From positions 62,001 through 126,000 of the forward strand of contig JABLTG010000021.1 of the NCBI GenBank assembly GCA_016618085.1: a stretch of DNA of 64,000 nucleotides, read 5' to 3'. Made by a program: the position numbers and the translations under genes. Within the stretch, counting starts at the first letter, position 1, and each line of letters opens with the position of its first letter. Shown here piece after piece: positions 30,934-40,145 of the stretch. Below the pieces are notes generated by a model. That model searched no databases, was not told where the DNA came from, and saw only the letters and a list, made by a program, of their open reading frames with translations. Source of the stretch: Neovahlkampfia damariscottae (taxonomy: Eukaryota > Heterolobosea > Selenaionea > Neovahlkampfiida > Neovahlkampfiidae).

Positions 30934-32898
30934 ATGTTAAAAGGTTTAGTTTTTTGTTGTTCAGGTACACTGTCAGTTTCAAGAAAAGAATTTGAAAAAC
31001 TAGTGAAATCCAATGGAGCAGGTTTTTCTTCAAGTGTTTCTGCCAAAACAACACATTTAGTAACAACTCCAGAAGAATTTTCAACTGAAACAGTGAAAGT
31101 CACAAAAGCCAAACATGAAGGAATTCCAATTGTAACAGAAGATTATGTTCATGATTCTTTAACCCAAGGAACTTTATTAGATGAATCCAATTATTCATTA
31201 GAACAAAAATCACCTGAAAAAAAAAAAAAAAAAAAGAAAATGTCACCTGTAGATGAAAGAATTTTAGAATTTTATGAAAAAAAAAGACAATCATTTATTC
31301 AATCAAATATTAATATTACATCATCAGAAATTATTGAAAATGTTATTTCTTCATGGAACAATTTAACATCAACAGAACAAGGTTATTACTCTACACCAAC
31401 TGAAAGATACTCACAAAAATTGACTAAATTGTATGATGACTTAATGAGTTCAAATGCTGATTGGATGGAAGAAAATACTTATGTTTTCAATTGTGATTGT
31501 GACACTCAAATCTTGTTTTGTTCTAGGTGTTCAGAAAAGTTCACAAAATCAAAAAATGAACATTTTGATGATATTTTAGCAAATAAGTTAAAAGTAAAAG
31601 TGACAAGAACAACAGAATTGAAAACAACTCCTGAAGGTTTAGATGATTTAGTTGTAAATGAAGAATCTATTGTATCAGAAAAGATTCAATTACTCGTAGA
31701 ACTATTTTCTTTTTTTTTAGATTTTGAAATGGGTAATTTTTTGAATAAGATGATTGCTAGTATTCCAGATGAAACGATAATTAGTAGTTCATTTCGTCAC
31801 ATTGCTGGAAAATTAGAAGAATATCCAATTGTGAAAATCAATGATGATTCAATTTCAATTCCATTGATGGAAGATAATTTTGATTTTTTGAAGTCAAAAA
31901 ATAAGATTGAACCAAAAGATGTTAAAATTTCAGGAATTAATTTCTTAAATTCTGTTGATTCTTCAATTATCAAGTTAGTTAAAAGACATATTGCTCCAAT
32001 GAATGATTTTATTCAAACTGAATTAAAATCTGTAGTGTTAATAGAAAATACAACTAATGTCAAAATTGATCAACCAAAAGATGAATCAATTATTGGGAAA
32101 TTTGTTTTATTCTTGCCTTCTTTTTACAAAGGTGGTGAAGTTAACATTCAATTCAATGAAAAAAAAAAAACTTTTGATTTTTCATTGAAAGATACTGTAT
32201 GCTTTCAATGGTTAGCATTTGATAATAAATGCTCTTATGAAATTAAACCAACAACAGAAGGATTTGGAGTTGCTTTGGTTTTTGATTTGTTGGATTATAA
32301 GTACGTCGATTCAAAAATGACCAATGAAAGGATGACATATTTTGTTTCCACCCAAAATGGTGAACAAAGTAATTATGATGAGAAAAAAATTGGTGACGGA
32401 AGTGTTAAGAACTTTTTCCGTTCAATTCGTAGTTGTCATCAAATGAACAAAACAACAACAATCATTTTGACCAATCAGTATACTTTGTCAACTTTAAGAC
32501 CGGAATATTTGAAAGGAAGAGATTTGGAATTATATTCAATGTTGAAATCGGAATTTCATTTGAGATTTATTGATGGAATTCGTCTTCAAATAAAAGTGAA
32601 ACAAGAAAATGAAATTCCAATTGTCAAGAAAATTCCAATTGGAGACCCAGATGAGATCATCATTCATCCATTTTATGAATCAGATATTCCAAAACTGAAA
32701 TTCATTGCATCTATTGGAAAACTTAAACCACATTTGACAATGCAATTTGAAGAAGAAGATGAAGAAGAAGAAGAAGAAGAAGAAGAAGAAAATTACATCA
32801 CTTTGCATTATATCTGCTGTGGAATTAACATTTCAGAATTGATCAAACCAAAAATCAGAATTCAAATGTTCCCAGATCTTCAATTCCATTTTGAATAA
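30934..32898 (+). CDS. BRCT protein with HMG-like and 2OG-oxygenase-like regions
   Basis: 654 aa, apparently intronless. Residues 1-85 are a BRCT domain of PARP1 type: GLVFCCSGTLSVSRKEFEKL, KTTHLVTTPEEFS, GIPIVTEDYVHDSL. After a polylysine stretch, residues about 105-170 resemble an HMG box (ILEFYEKKRQSFI, ISSWNNLTSTEQGYY). Around 380-450, FVLFLPSFYKGGEVNIQF and AFDNKCSYEIKPTTEGFGVA resemble the double-stranded beta-helix of prolyl 4-hydroxylase-like 2OG-Fe(II) oxygenases, but the expected second iron His (CEHEV) appears as CSYEI. A Glu-rich run follows near residue 610. It is probably a nuclear DNA-damage or chromatin protein; oxygenase activity is doubtful. Confidence 0.7.
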   Translation: MLKGLVFCCSGTLSVSRKEFEKLVKSNGAGFSSSVSAKTTHLVTTPEEFSTETVKVTKAKHEGIPIVTEDYVHDSLTQGTLLDESNYSLEQKSPEKKKKKKKMSPVDERILEFYEKKRQSFIQSNINITSSEIIENVISSWNNLTSTEQGYYSTPTERYSQKLTKLYDDLMSSNADWMEENTYVFNCDCDTQILFCSRCSEKFTKSKNEHFDDILANKLKVKVTRTTELKTTPEGLDDLVVNEESIVSEKIQLLVELFSFFLDFEMGNFLNKMIASIPDETIISSSFRHIAGKLEEYPIVKINDDSISIPLMEDNFDFLKSKNKIEPKDVKISGINFLNSVDSSIIKLVKRHIAPMNDFIQTELKSVVLIENTTNVKIDQPKDESIIGKFVLFLPSFYKGGEVNIQFNEKKKTFDFSLKDTVCFQWLAFDNKCSYEIKPTTEGFGVALVFDLLDYKYVDSKMTNERMTYFVSTQNGEQSNYDEKKIGDGSVKNFFRSIRSCHQMNKTTTIILTNQYTLSTLRPEYLKGRDLELYSMLKSEFHLRFIDGIRLQIKVKQENEIPIVKKIPIGDPDEIIIHPFYESDIPKLKFIASIGKLKPHLTMQFEEEDEEEEEEEEEENYITLHYICCGINISELIKPKIRIQMFPDLQFHFE

Positions 32899-32908
32899 AA
32901 ATCACATT

Positions 32909-33888
32909 TTATTGTTCTTCTAAATTAATTTCATCAATATTAATCTCTTCTTGTGTTTCATTATTTTCCAATTTAATCAATTTATTTGATTCTTGTGCCA
33001 AATCAAAAATTGAAATTCTTCCTCTTTGATTTATAAAATCAACAACCCCTTGAATTTCATCTTCAGTAATATAAATGAATTTTCCTCTGTCATCTAAAAT
33101 TCCTGATAATAAACCATCTGATTCTAATGATTTTATACGATCAATAACATCTTGAGTTTTCATTGAAAATTGTGCACTTAACTCTTCTAAAATGACAACT
33201 TTTTGAGTCTGAAAGATTTAACTTTTTTTTCTTTTTTTACTTTTATGTGTTCAATGAATTGTTTTAAAAGACCTTCATTGTTATTTATATCATCTTCTTT
33301 TTCACCTTTATCTTCTACTTCAAATAAATGTCTCCATTCATCATATTCAGCTTTATCTTTTTTTTCTTTTTCTTCTTTTAAACGTTTTTCTTCTTGTTCC
33401 ATTTCTTTTTGTTTTGCTTCTCTTTTTTCTTGATATTCTTTTGAAAGTTGTTCTTCTCTTTCACGTTTTTGTTGTTTGATTATTTTTTGTTGTTCATTAT
33501 ATTCTTTTCTTTCTTGTTTTTCACGTAGTTTTTGTTGTTTTTTTATACTTAACTTTTTGAATTCTTCACTTTGGAAAATTGGATTTTCTTCTTCTTCAAT
33601 TTCTTCTTCTTCGTTGTCTTCTTGGTCGTTTTGAATAGATTCTTCTTCTTTATATATTTGTTCTCTTTGTTTTCTTTGAGTTGCTTTCGTTACAAAACGA
33701 TTCTTTAAACGTTCTTTATTTGATTCTAATTCTGCTTGAGACAAATTTGAATAATTTTCTTCTTCTTCTTCTACTTGTTGTTCATCATCTAATTTTTTTA
33801 TATTTGAGGTTGGTTTTTTGGTCAAAATGTATACTAAAATTACAAGAACGAAAAGAATCAAGACAACTCCAACAACCAACGCTAACAT
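32909..33888 (-). CDS. DDRGK1: DDRGK domain protein (UFM1-binding protein 1)
   Basis: Two exons; a 32-base intron near 33200 joins FIEHIK to TQKVVILEELSAQFSMKTQD. The protein has about 315 aa. MLALVVGVVLILFVLVILVY is an N-terminal signal anchor that places it in the ER membrane. A long Glu/Lys/Gln-rich coiled coil follows, then the C-terminal winged-helix DDRGK domain (IDRIKSLESDGLLSGILDDR, GKFIYITEDEI). DDRGK1 is the adaptor of the UFL1 ligase in UFMylation and ER-phagy, so UFM1 conjugation is expected in this organism. The frame opens at TTG; the ATG is at 33888, with CCAAT about 16 bases upstream. Confidence 0.95.
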
Positions 33889-34011
33889 TTTCAAAAAAAA
33901 ATGTCCAATAAAATCGATTAGAAGGTTCTAAAAAGAATAAATAATAATTAATATTTTATTATAAACATAATATCAGATCAAAAACTTGGTGTTTTATAAA
34001 ATCTCACAGAA

Positions 34012-35153
34012 TTAAAATTTCTTTTTGTGTTTTTTTTTTTTCTCATTCTTTTGGAATGAAGCACCATTTTTTTTATCAGTATCTTTTGTTCTTGGTTTTT
34101 CAAATTTTTCATTTTTCAAAGTTTCAAAAATTTCAAAGCCACAAGGAACTACATGTTTATTTTCTTTTTCAACTTGAATAAATAATTTATATTTTGAATT
34201 TGGATTCAAAAACTTCAATTGACAAAATTGTTCTTTTCCTCTGAACCAAAAAGATTTAACTTCATTTGAATCAAATGATTCTGAAATGATATTGAATTTT
34301 AAACTTTTGACTTGTTTAAAAATATCTTTCTTTGCTATTGTCCAGTTCAAATCAACTGTTGTTGATGTGATGTTATTTAATTCAAATTTTAAACAAGACA
34401 AAAAGATATCATCATCTTTTGACATTTTACCATCAAATGATTGTTCATTTTTTCTATTTTCAGATTTCTTTGTTTCTTTTTGAGGTTTTTGAGGTTTTGA
34501 TTTTGTGTCTAATGTTTTAACTTTAAATTCATCATAACAGTCTTGATTATAACCTACAATGTAAAATGTGTATTTTTTATTTGAATCTAAATCACCAACA
34601 AAACAAAAAGAGTCTTTACCAGAGTAAATTAATTTATCTGTTTTTTTTTTAGATCTAACCATGTAAATTTCATAACGTTTAACTTTCTTATAATAATCTG
34701 GTTTTTTCCATTTCACTTTGAATGAGTTTGTGGTGATTTCTTCAATTTTTATACTCAAATTATCAATAATTTCATCTTCATCTTCTGAATAAGAAAATTC
34801 ATCTTCATCAAAAAAATCTTCAAAAAATTCGTCTTCGTCACTGGAATTAAAAAATTCTGCAAAATCGTCTTCGTAAGAATAAAAATCTTGACCAAAACTG
34901 TCATTCAAAAATGAGTTATCCTTTTGTTTCTATTTGTTTTTTAGTTTTTTCTATGTTCTACTCCTGTAAGAATTTCATAAGCGTTTGAAATTTCTTGAAA
35001 TTTTTCAGTTGCTTCTTCTTGGTTGTCAGGATTGTTGTCTGGATGATGTTTTTTCGCAAGTTTGAAAAAAGAACTTTTAATTTCTTGCTCTGTTGGATTA
35101 GTGCAAGAGATTTCTAAAATTGAGCAAAGCTCTATTCTTCTCTTTTGGTTCAT
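34012..35153 (-). CDS. J-domain protein with two fibronectin III-like domains
   Basis: One intron (about 34913-34955) joins an N-terminal J domain to the rest, giving about 365 aa. The J domain (residues 1-68) has [11 protein letters not shown] with the essential HPD motif, so it can stimulate an Hsp70. An acidic Asp/Glu/Phe-rich linker follows. Two FN3-like beta sandwiches come next: [20 protein letters not shown] with YTFYIVGYN, and [16 protein letters not shown] with [11 protein letters not shown]. The tail is lysine-rich and may be a nuclear signal. There is no signal peptide, so the FN3 units would be intracellular. I know of no standard DnaJ class with this architecture. Confidence 0.8.
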
Positions 35154-35332
35154 TCCTAAATTGAAGAAATCTAATGATTGGCTGATCTTTCGCTATCCTC
35201 TTATGGCGAAAAAATTCTCAAACTACAATCGAGGCCGAATTTAGATATTCTTCAATTTACCTAACTCTATATAATTGGTCTAATTTTCTTGGAAGACTCA
35301 ACCCAACCGTCTAAAACGAAAAAACAACACAC
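35154..35332. promoter_or_regulatory. Shared divergent promoter, J-FN3 gene and paralogue 1
   Basis: ATTGG at 35177-35181 is 24 bases from the minus-strand ATG. ATTGG at 35274-35278 is 55 bases from the plus-strand ATG. Confidence 0.5.
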
Positions 35333-35704
35333 ATGAGACAACAAAGACACTTTTCAGTATCATCATTGAATTCAACTATAAAAAAACTTGACACTAAAGA
35401 AAGACAACAACTAACGAAGTTCTTCAGATCATGTTGCGAGAAAACACCAAGAGACTTGTTCATTTCTGGCATTTCTCATTATTTCAAATTCATACAGCAA
35501 TTCAAAACTGGAATCTCGACTCAAATGATCAAAATTTACTTCGTACTCTTCTTATGGATTGGTTATCACTTCGAAAATGTTGGATCTTTCATCGCTCCAG
35601 CACATTTTTACAACGTATACAATTTGAACCAAGAAAGAATACAGCTGGACCATTTCCTTGACTTTGAACCAGAAGTACTTCAATTCTTCGAAACTGATGC
35701 TTAA
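35333..35704 (+). CDS. Unknown small protein, tandem paralogue 1
   Basis: 123 aa in a single exon. With the next gene it forms a clear pair sharing IYFVLFLWIGYHFENVGSF, an Ala/Tyr-rich step (APAHFYNVYNL), QERIQLDHF and a terminal acidic EVLQFFE. The N-terminal third is basic. The IYFVLFLWIGYHF stretch is hydrophobic but interrupted by His and Trp, which suggests a buried helix rather than a clear membrane span. I recognise no family. Confidence 0.7.
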   Translation: MRQQRHFSVSSLNSTIKKLDTKERQQLTKFFRSCCEKTPRDLFISGISHYFKFIQQFKTGISTQMIKIYFVLFLWIGYHFENVGSFIAPAHFYNVYNLNQERIQLDHFLDFEPEVLQFFETDA

Positions 35705-35951
35705 TTCTCCACGTAAATTGTATGATAAATATTCCTCTTTAATTGAATTTGTTTTTGTTGATTACAGGTTGATTTTTTTCTTCATTTCAACACCAGTTCC
35801 AAAAACAAAAAATTTATCAAATAGTCAGAAAAAGCCTTTTATCATCAATTGAAATAAGAACTTTGCTCACCCGATTTGGAAAAGAAAATTGTCACAATTT
35901 TTTTTAATTCGCCAACCAAATCAATACCACAACGAATTCATAAAACACCAA

Positions 35952-36344
35952 ATGAAGTATACTCCGATACATTATGACAAGTTTCTGGATAAAATATGTG
36001 GTACAAAAAACGAAAAGATGGACTTCATCAAGTTCGCTGAGCAGTGTTGCGAAGTAACTTCAGAAACAGAACTTATGGAAGGACTTTCACACTTTTACAA
36101 GTTTATAGACTGTATGAACCAAAGCATACCATCAAATCTTGGAAAAATATATTTTGTACTGTTTATATGGATAGGTTACCATTTTTCTAATGTTGGTGAG
36201 TTCGAAACTGCTTCCAGTTATTATTACAAGTATAACTTGAAAGATCAACGAATTAAACTTGAAGAATTTACTACTCGCGAAGAAGAAGTAGTTGAATTCT
36301 TTGATGAAGGAAGTCTTCATTATAAGGCTTCAAATAAGAGTTGA
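35952..36344 (+). CDS. Unknown small protein, tandem paralogue 2
   Basis: 130 aa from ATG 35952; the frame upstream opens only at TTG. It shares with paralogue 1 the core IYFVLFIWIGYHFSNVGEF, SSYYYKYNLKDQRIKLEEF and EEEVVEFFDEG, while the N-termini differ. Conservation of the core with drift elsewhere argues for selection after a tandem duplication. It is the one gene in the window with no CCAAT pentamer in the 247 bases upstream (35705-35951), so it may be transcribed differently or read through from its neighbour. Confidence 0.7.
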   Translation: MKYTPIHYDKFLDKICGTKNEKMDFIKFAEQCCEVTSETELMEGLSHFYKFIDCMNQSIPSNLGKIYFVLFIWIGYHFSNVGEFETASSYYYKYNLKDQRIKLEEFTTREEEVVEFFDEGSLHYKASNKS

Positions 36345-36505
36345 TACTCCTGTCCATTCAAAACACACTTCTCTTACATCATAAATATTTAGTTTTTTAT
36401 ACTCACTTGGAGAAAACTGTGGAAATTTTAAAGAGAATGAATTTTAATTTTATAAATTATTTTACCATTTTTTTTAACCAATAAGAAAATAAATAATTTC
36501 TGGAG

Positions 36506-38101
36506 ATGGATACAAACTCACAAGATTTCCAAGATGTTCTGGCTATGGGTTTTGATAAAAATCTCGTGATAAATGCATTTTCAATCCATAAAACTAAAGA
36601 AGACGCTGTGAATTGGTTACTACTCTCAGAACAAGGAATGACCAAAGAAGATTTAGTGGAATTAAAAGAAGCAAATGAAGTCATTATTGAAGTCACTTCA
36701 AATCAAGAAAATCCTGAAAAAAGAATAAAACAACAAGAAAATTCAGTTGAAGACATTCCAACAGATGTTTGGTTGAAAGAAATTTTAGGATATTCATCTA
36801 TTGATGATATGGTTGCATTATCAGAAGTAAACAAAAATTTCAACCAAATTGCTTGTAAATTTTTTTTTTTTTTTACAGTTCTTAAAATAGCAAGTGATTT
36901 TTTTTGGAAACCAATCATTGAAAATCAACATCAAAATAACAAGTTTTCCGAATATATTAAAGATGTAAATTTAGAAATATTTAAATATTTCAATTATCAA
37001 CCTTTTAATTATACAAAAATTAAAAATGAAAATCTTTTAGATTCAGATTATGAACTTGGAACATCGAATTATAAAACTGAATATTCAAATTTTAGAAAAC
37101 ATCAACAAATGTCAAATGTCACACAAGAAGGAAAATATAGAAATTATGACTGGGAATCTTACGTAAATCGAACAAATTTAGAAATTGGATTTGGTGTAAC
37201 TTGGTTGGCGTATTTGTTGAGCCTGACATTGGCTGTTTTTATTTTAGGAATAACAGTTCCTTTGAATTTAGATTCTATTATACCAAAAGAAGGTTTCTGG
37301 TTTTTGTTCAATTGGATTCCAATTATGCTTTTTGCGATTATTTATGTTGTGATTTTTGCTTTGAATTCATTTGCCGGAAAATATATTCCATTTTTTTCAC
37401 AGAATCAATGTTTGAATTTAGATACTCCATTATACACCGTAGCTGTATCATATCATTTTTCATTCTTACCTTTTTTTGTTTTTTCAATTGGAATCAAACT
37501 CATAGCTTTAAACAATGTAAATTGTTGGACTTATTTAGTTGGAATTCCTACTGTAATTTTTGCTGCAATAACATTGATTAATTTAATTCCTTTTTACTAT
37601 AGATTATTTATATTTAGTGAAGGATATGTCAAATTAACATGGGCATCTACAGGAACATTGGTTGACATTGCAATTACATTTCTCACAATGAGTGCTGGGT
37701 TGATTCTGATCACATTGAATTTAGATGGATTCACAAAAATACCATGGTCATTAGCATTTATACCGTTTTATATCCCTGTTTTTGTATGGGCTATTTTTTA
37801 TCCTTATCAACTTTTTTTTGGTCTTGTTCTTGATGTTTCTGATTTAAGAGAAGATTGGCTTTCATTAATGTATGCGGGAACAATTGGGAGTTGTGTATCT
37901 GTTGCGTTATGTCTTTGTTCTATAATGTGGTGGGCAACATTTTTATTGGTTGGATTGAAATTAGATGGTATCATTCAAACTTGGTTTACCATTTGTTTTA
38001 TTCCATTTTATTCAATTTATTTCATCAGTATTGCCATTTTAACAACTATCTTTTGTTGTTTTGGATGTTTTTATTGGATATGTTTATCAGATGATTATTG
38101 A
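36506..38101 (+). CDS. UBA, F-box and eight-span membrane protein
   Basis: 531 aa unspliced, or 523 aa if the GTAAATTT...TTTTACAG stretch at 36855-36878 is a 24-base intron; splicing gives the cleaner F-box. Residues 5-45 are a UBA domain (VLAMGFDKNLVINAFSIHKT). Residues about 85-130 are an F-box (IPTDVWLKEILGYSSIDDMV). Eight hydrophobic spans run from residue 230 to the end. Repeats such as LNLDGFTKIPWSLAFIPFYI and LKLDGIIQTWFTICFIPFYS recall the TMEM185-like family. A ubiquitin-binding, SCF-recruiting membrane protein is the inference, with the N-terminus in the cytosol. CCAAT is about 30 bases upstream. Confidence 0.75.
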   Translation: MDTNSQDFQDVLAMGFDKNLVINAFSIHKTKEDAVNWLLLSEQGMTKEDLVELKEANEVIIEVTSNQENPEKRIKQQENSVEDIPTDVWLKEILGYSSIDDMVALSEVNKNFNQIACKFFFFFTVLKIASDFFWKPIIENQHQNNKFSEYIKDVNLEIFKYFNYQPFNYTKIKNENLLDSDYELGTSNYKTEYSNFRKHQQMSNVTQEGKYRNYDWESYVNRTNLEIGFGVTWLAYLLSLTLAVFILGITVPLNLDSIIPKEGFWFLFNWIPIMLFAIIYVVIFALNSFAGKYIPFFSQNQCLNLDTPLYTVAVSYHFSFLPFFVFSIGIKLIALNNVNCWTYLVGIPTVIFAAITLINLIPFYYRLFIFSEGYVKLTWASTGTLVDIAITFLTMSAGLILITLNLDGFTKIPWSLAFIPFYIPVFVWAIFYPYQLFFGLVLDVSDLREDWLSLMYAGTIGSCVSVALCLCSIMWWATFLLVGLKLDGIIQTWFTICFIPFYSIYFISIAILTTIFCCFGCFYWICLSDDY

Positions 38102-38122
38102 TTCAAAAAATAGAATGTATAT

Positions 38123-39930
38123 TTATTCTTCTAAAATTTCTTCTTCTTCATGTTGTGATAAATTTCCAAATAATTGTTTGATTACATCATCATCATCATT
38201 TTCTTTTTTGATAACGTAAAATTGAGTGAATTCTTCTTTTTTAGGTTCTTTGAATTTCTTTACAAAAATATCAAACATATTTTCATCATCTTTTACTCCA
38301 GATACATATCCAGTTAATGATCGATCTTTTGATGATGTTTTTCTTTCTTCTTCTCTTTTTTTCAAAGTTTCCATTGGTACATCAAAATAGATTCCAATTA
38401 TTTTTTCAACACCTTCTTCTTTTGCTATTTTAATCCAGTCACCTCTTTCTTTTTCATCATGATTCACTTCATCAATGATAACAGATTTTCTTTTTTTCAA
38501 ACTTTCACGAGCATGTTTGAGACAAATATCTTTTGATTTTGAATGAGTCAAATTGGATGAAATATGAACTTTCTTTTTGGATTTAATTTGGTTTGCAAAT
38601 CTAGTTTTTCCTGAAGAAGGTAAACCAATTAAAATGATCATCATTCTTTTATCTTCTGGAAGTTTCATCTGCTTTGGTTTTAAAATGCATTCAACATAAT
38701 ATTTAACAGTATCACCAAATTTACTCCATTCTTTGTCTCTCATATCCATTTCTTCTCTCAAATTTTCGTAAGTAAAATCCAATTCTCTAACAACCACTTT
38801 CTCAACAGCTTCTTTGACTCTTCCTTCCATTTGTTGATCAAATGTTCCCCAATGAACTTCCTCAATATCTTTAGGTTTGATTTTATACATTGTTCTTTTC
38901 AATATGAAACCTTTTTCGTCTAATGCATAAAGTACTTTTCCTTCAACAATAAAATGATCATGTTCGTAACGATGTTGCAGATTTTTTTCTTTTCTATATT
39001 TTTCATTAGCCTCTAAATCTCTCTTTTGACATTCCATACAATCTTTAACCAATTTTTCTTGATCATATTCTATTGGACCGTAAATATACTCTTTATCAAT
39101 TTCTTCGATGATTGGAGCAATTTCACCATTGACCGTTTGGTAGAATAATGGTTGCAACTTAATATCAAAGTTATAATGAACTAAATGAGGTTCTTTTTGT
39201 CCACATAATTCAAATGACATTGATTGAATGTTTTTGTCATTTGCCAATTTTTTGATAAAAAAATTTGGTGGTGAATTAAAAAGATCAACTTTAGGTATTA
39301 AAAATCCTAATTGATCTCTAAATAATCCATCTGAATTTTCTTTTTCTTTTTTAGCAACCAATTTTTTATCCAATGAAAGCAATGATAAATTTAAAAAATG
39401 TCCGTACTCTGTATTCGCTAAAAAAGCAGTACCTTTTGATTTAGCTGATATGAACCCCTTTCCATTCTTATCAAAATACTTGTAAAAAAGAACATTCATT
39501 CCATTCCATTTGTTCATAATATAATAATTCTCACATCCTTTGAATGATTTGTACTCATAATTATCAAAATCTTGGTAAGGATAACTTAATTTTGGTGTTC
39601 CATAAATAAGTTGAAAATCTTCTAAAATTTCTTCATTGATATGTGTGATGATGAAGGAACCACCCATTTTACCTTTTTCACTTTTTTTTTTATTTTATTT
39701 TATTTTTTTTTACCTTCTTGAGATATAACCAGAGAGTATGTTTTGAGGATTAAAAGGGTCTTGCTTTGTAAAAACAGTCGCATTTTTGTGGTCAGTCTCT
39801 AAGATTTTGAATATTCTGTTGGTCAGTGTTTTTGTTGTTAAATTTACTTTCTTTGAGTTTTGTTGTTAAACTTTGGTTTTTTGAGTTTTTTTTGTTCTGG
39901 CATGGTCTTTGGGTTTGTTTGTGAAGACAT
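38123..39930 (-). CDS. RNA ligase with C-terminal polynucleotide kinase domain
   Basis: Three exons (introns 39816-39847 and 39681-39713) give 580 aa. The first two exons extend the protein upstream of the longest frame. The nucleotidyltransferase core has motif I NKWNGMN (adenylated Lys in KxxG), a motif III-like MSFELCGQKEPHLVHY, motif IV FIVEGKVLYAL and motif V KRTMYKIKP. The C-terminal kinase has P-loop LIGLPSSGKTRFA and a late REEERK region. Together these could phosphorylate and seal 5'-OH RNA ends, as in tRNA splicing or repair; I see no clear 2',3'-cyclic phosphodiesterase. ATG 39930 lies 12 bases from an ATTGG box, which supports this start. Confidence 0.85.
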
Positions 39931-40074
39931 GTGAAAGAAATGATTGGTCTATTTCAGTTTGTTCTTTTATTGTGGTATCCGTATCATAAACCAACGAATT
40001 AAGTAGAATAAATGAACAGAATAATTTTCTCAAATACATCATTTTATTTTTATTTTTTGGCTGGAGATATTTTT

Positions 40075-40094
40075 ATTGGTTTGATCAAACCAAT
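40075..40094. promoter_or_regulatory. 20-base palindrome made of two opposed CCAAT boxes
   Basis: ATTGGTTTGATCAAACCAAT is a perfect palindrome containing one ATTGG and one CCAAT, 52 bases upstream of the SMC2 ATG. It could bind NF-Y-like factors in both orientations. Confidence 0.6.
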
Positions 40095-40107
40095 AAGAGT
40101 CTACCGC

Positions 40108-40119
40108 TTCGCGCCAAAA
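40108..40119. promoter_or_regulatory. E2F-type site upstream of SMC2
   Basis: TTCGCGCCAAAA contains GCGCCAAA, the reverse complement of the E2F consensus TTTSSCGC, and lies 26 bases before the SMC2 ATG. The G+C cluster stands out in A+T-rich DNA. An E2F gene lies immediately downstream of SMC2. Confidence 0.55.
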
Positions 40120-40145
40120 CCTCAACCACAACAAGACAACGAACG

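Larger units (their letters stand above)
39931..40145. promoter_or_regulatory. Divergent promoter, RNA ligase and SMC2
   Basis: 215 bases with ATTGG near 39943 for the minus-strand gene. On the SMC2 side lie the CCAAT palindrome (40075-40094) and the E2F-type site (40108-40119). T-rich stretches lie between. Confidence 0.55.

Noticed and set aside
32751-32791. GAA microsatellite as a repeat element
   Set aside because: It encodes an in-frame glutamate run at the end of the BRCT gene; coding low complexity, not an element.
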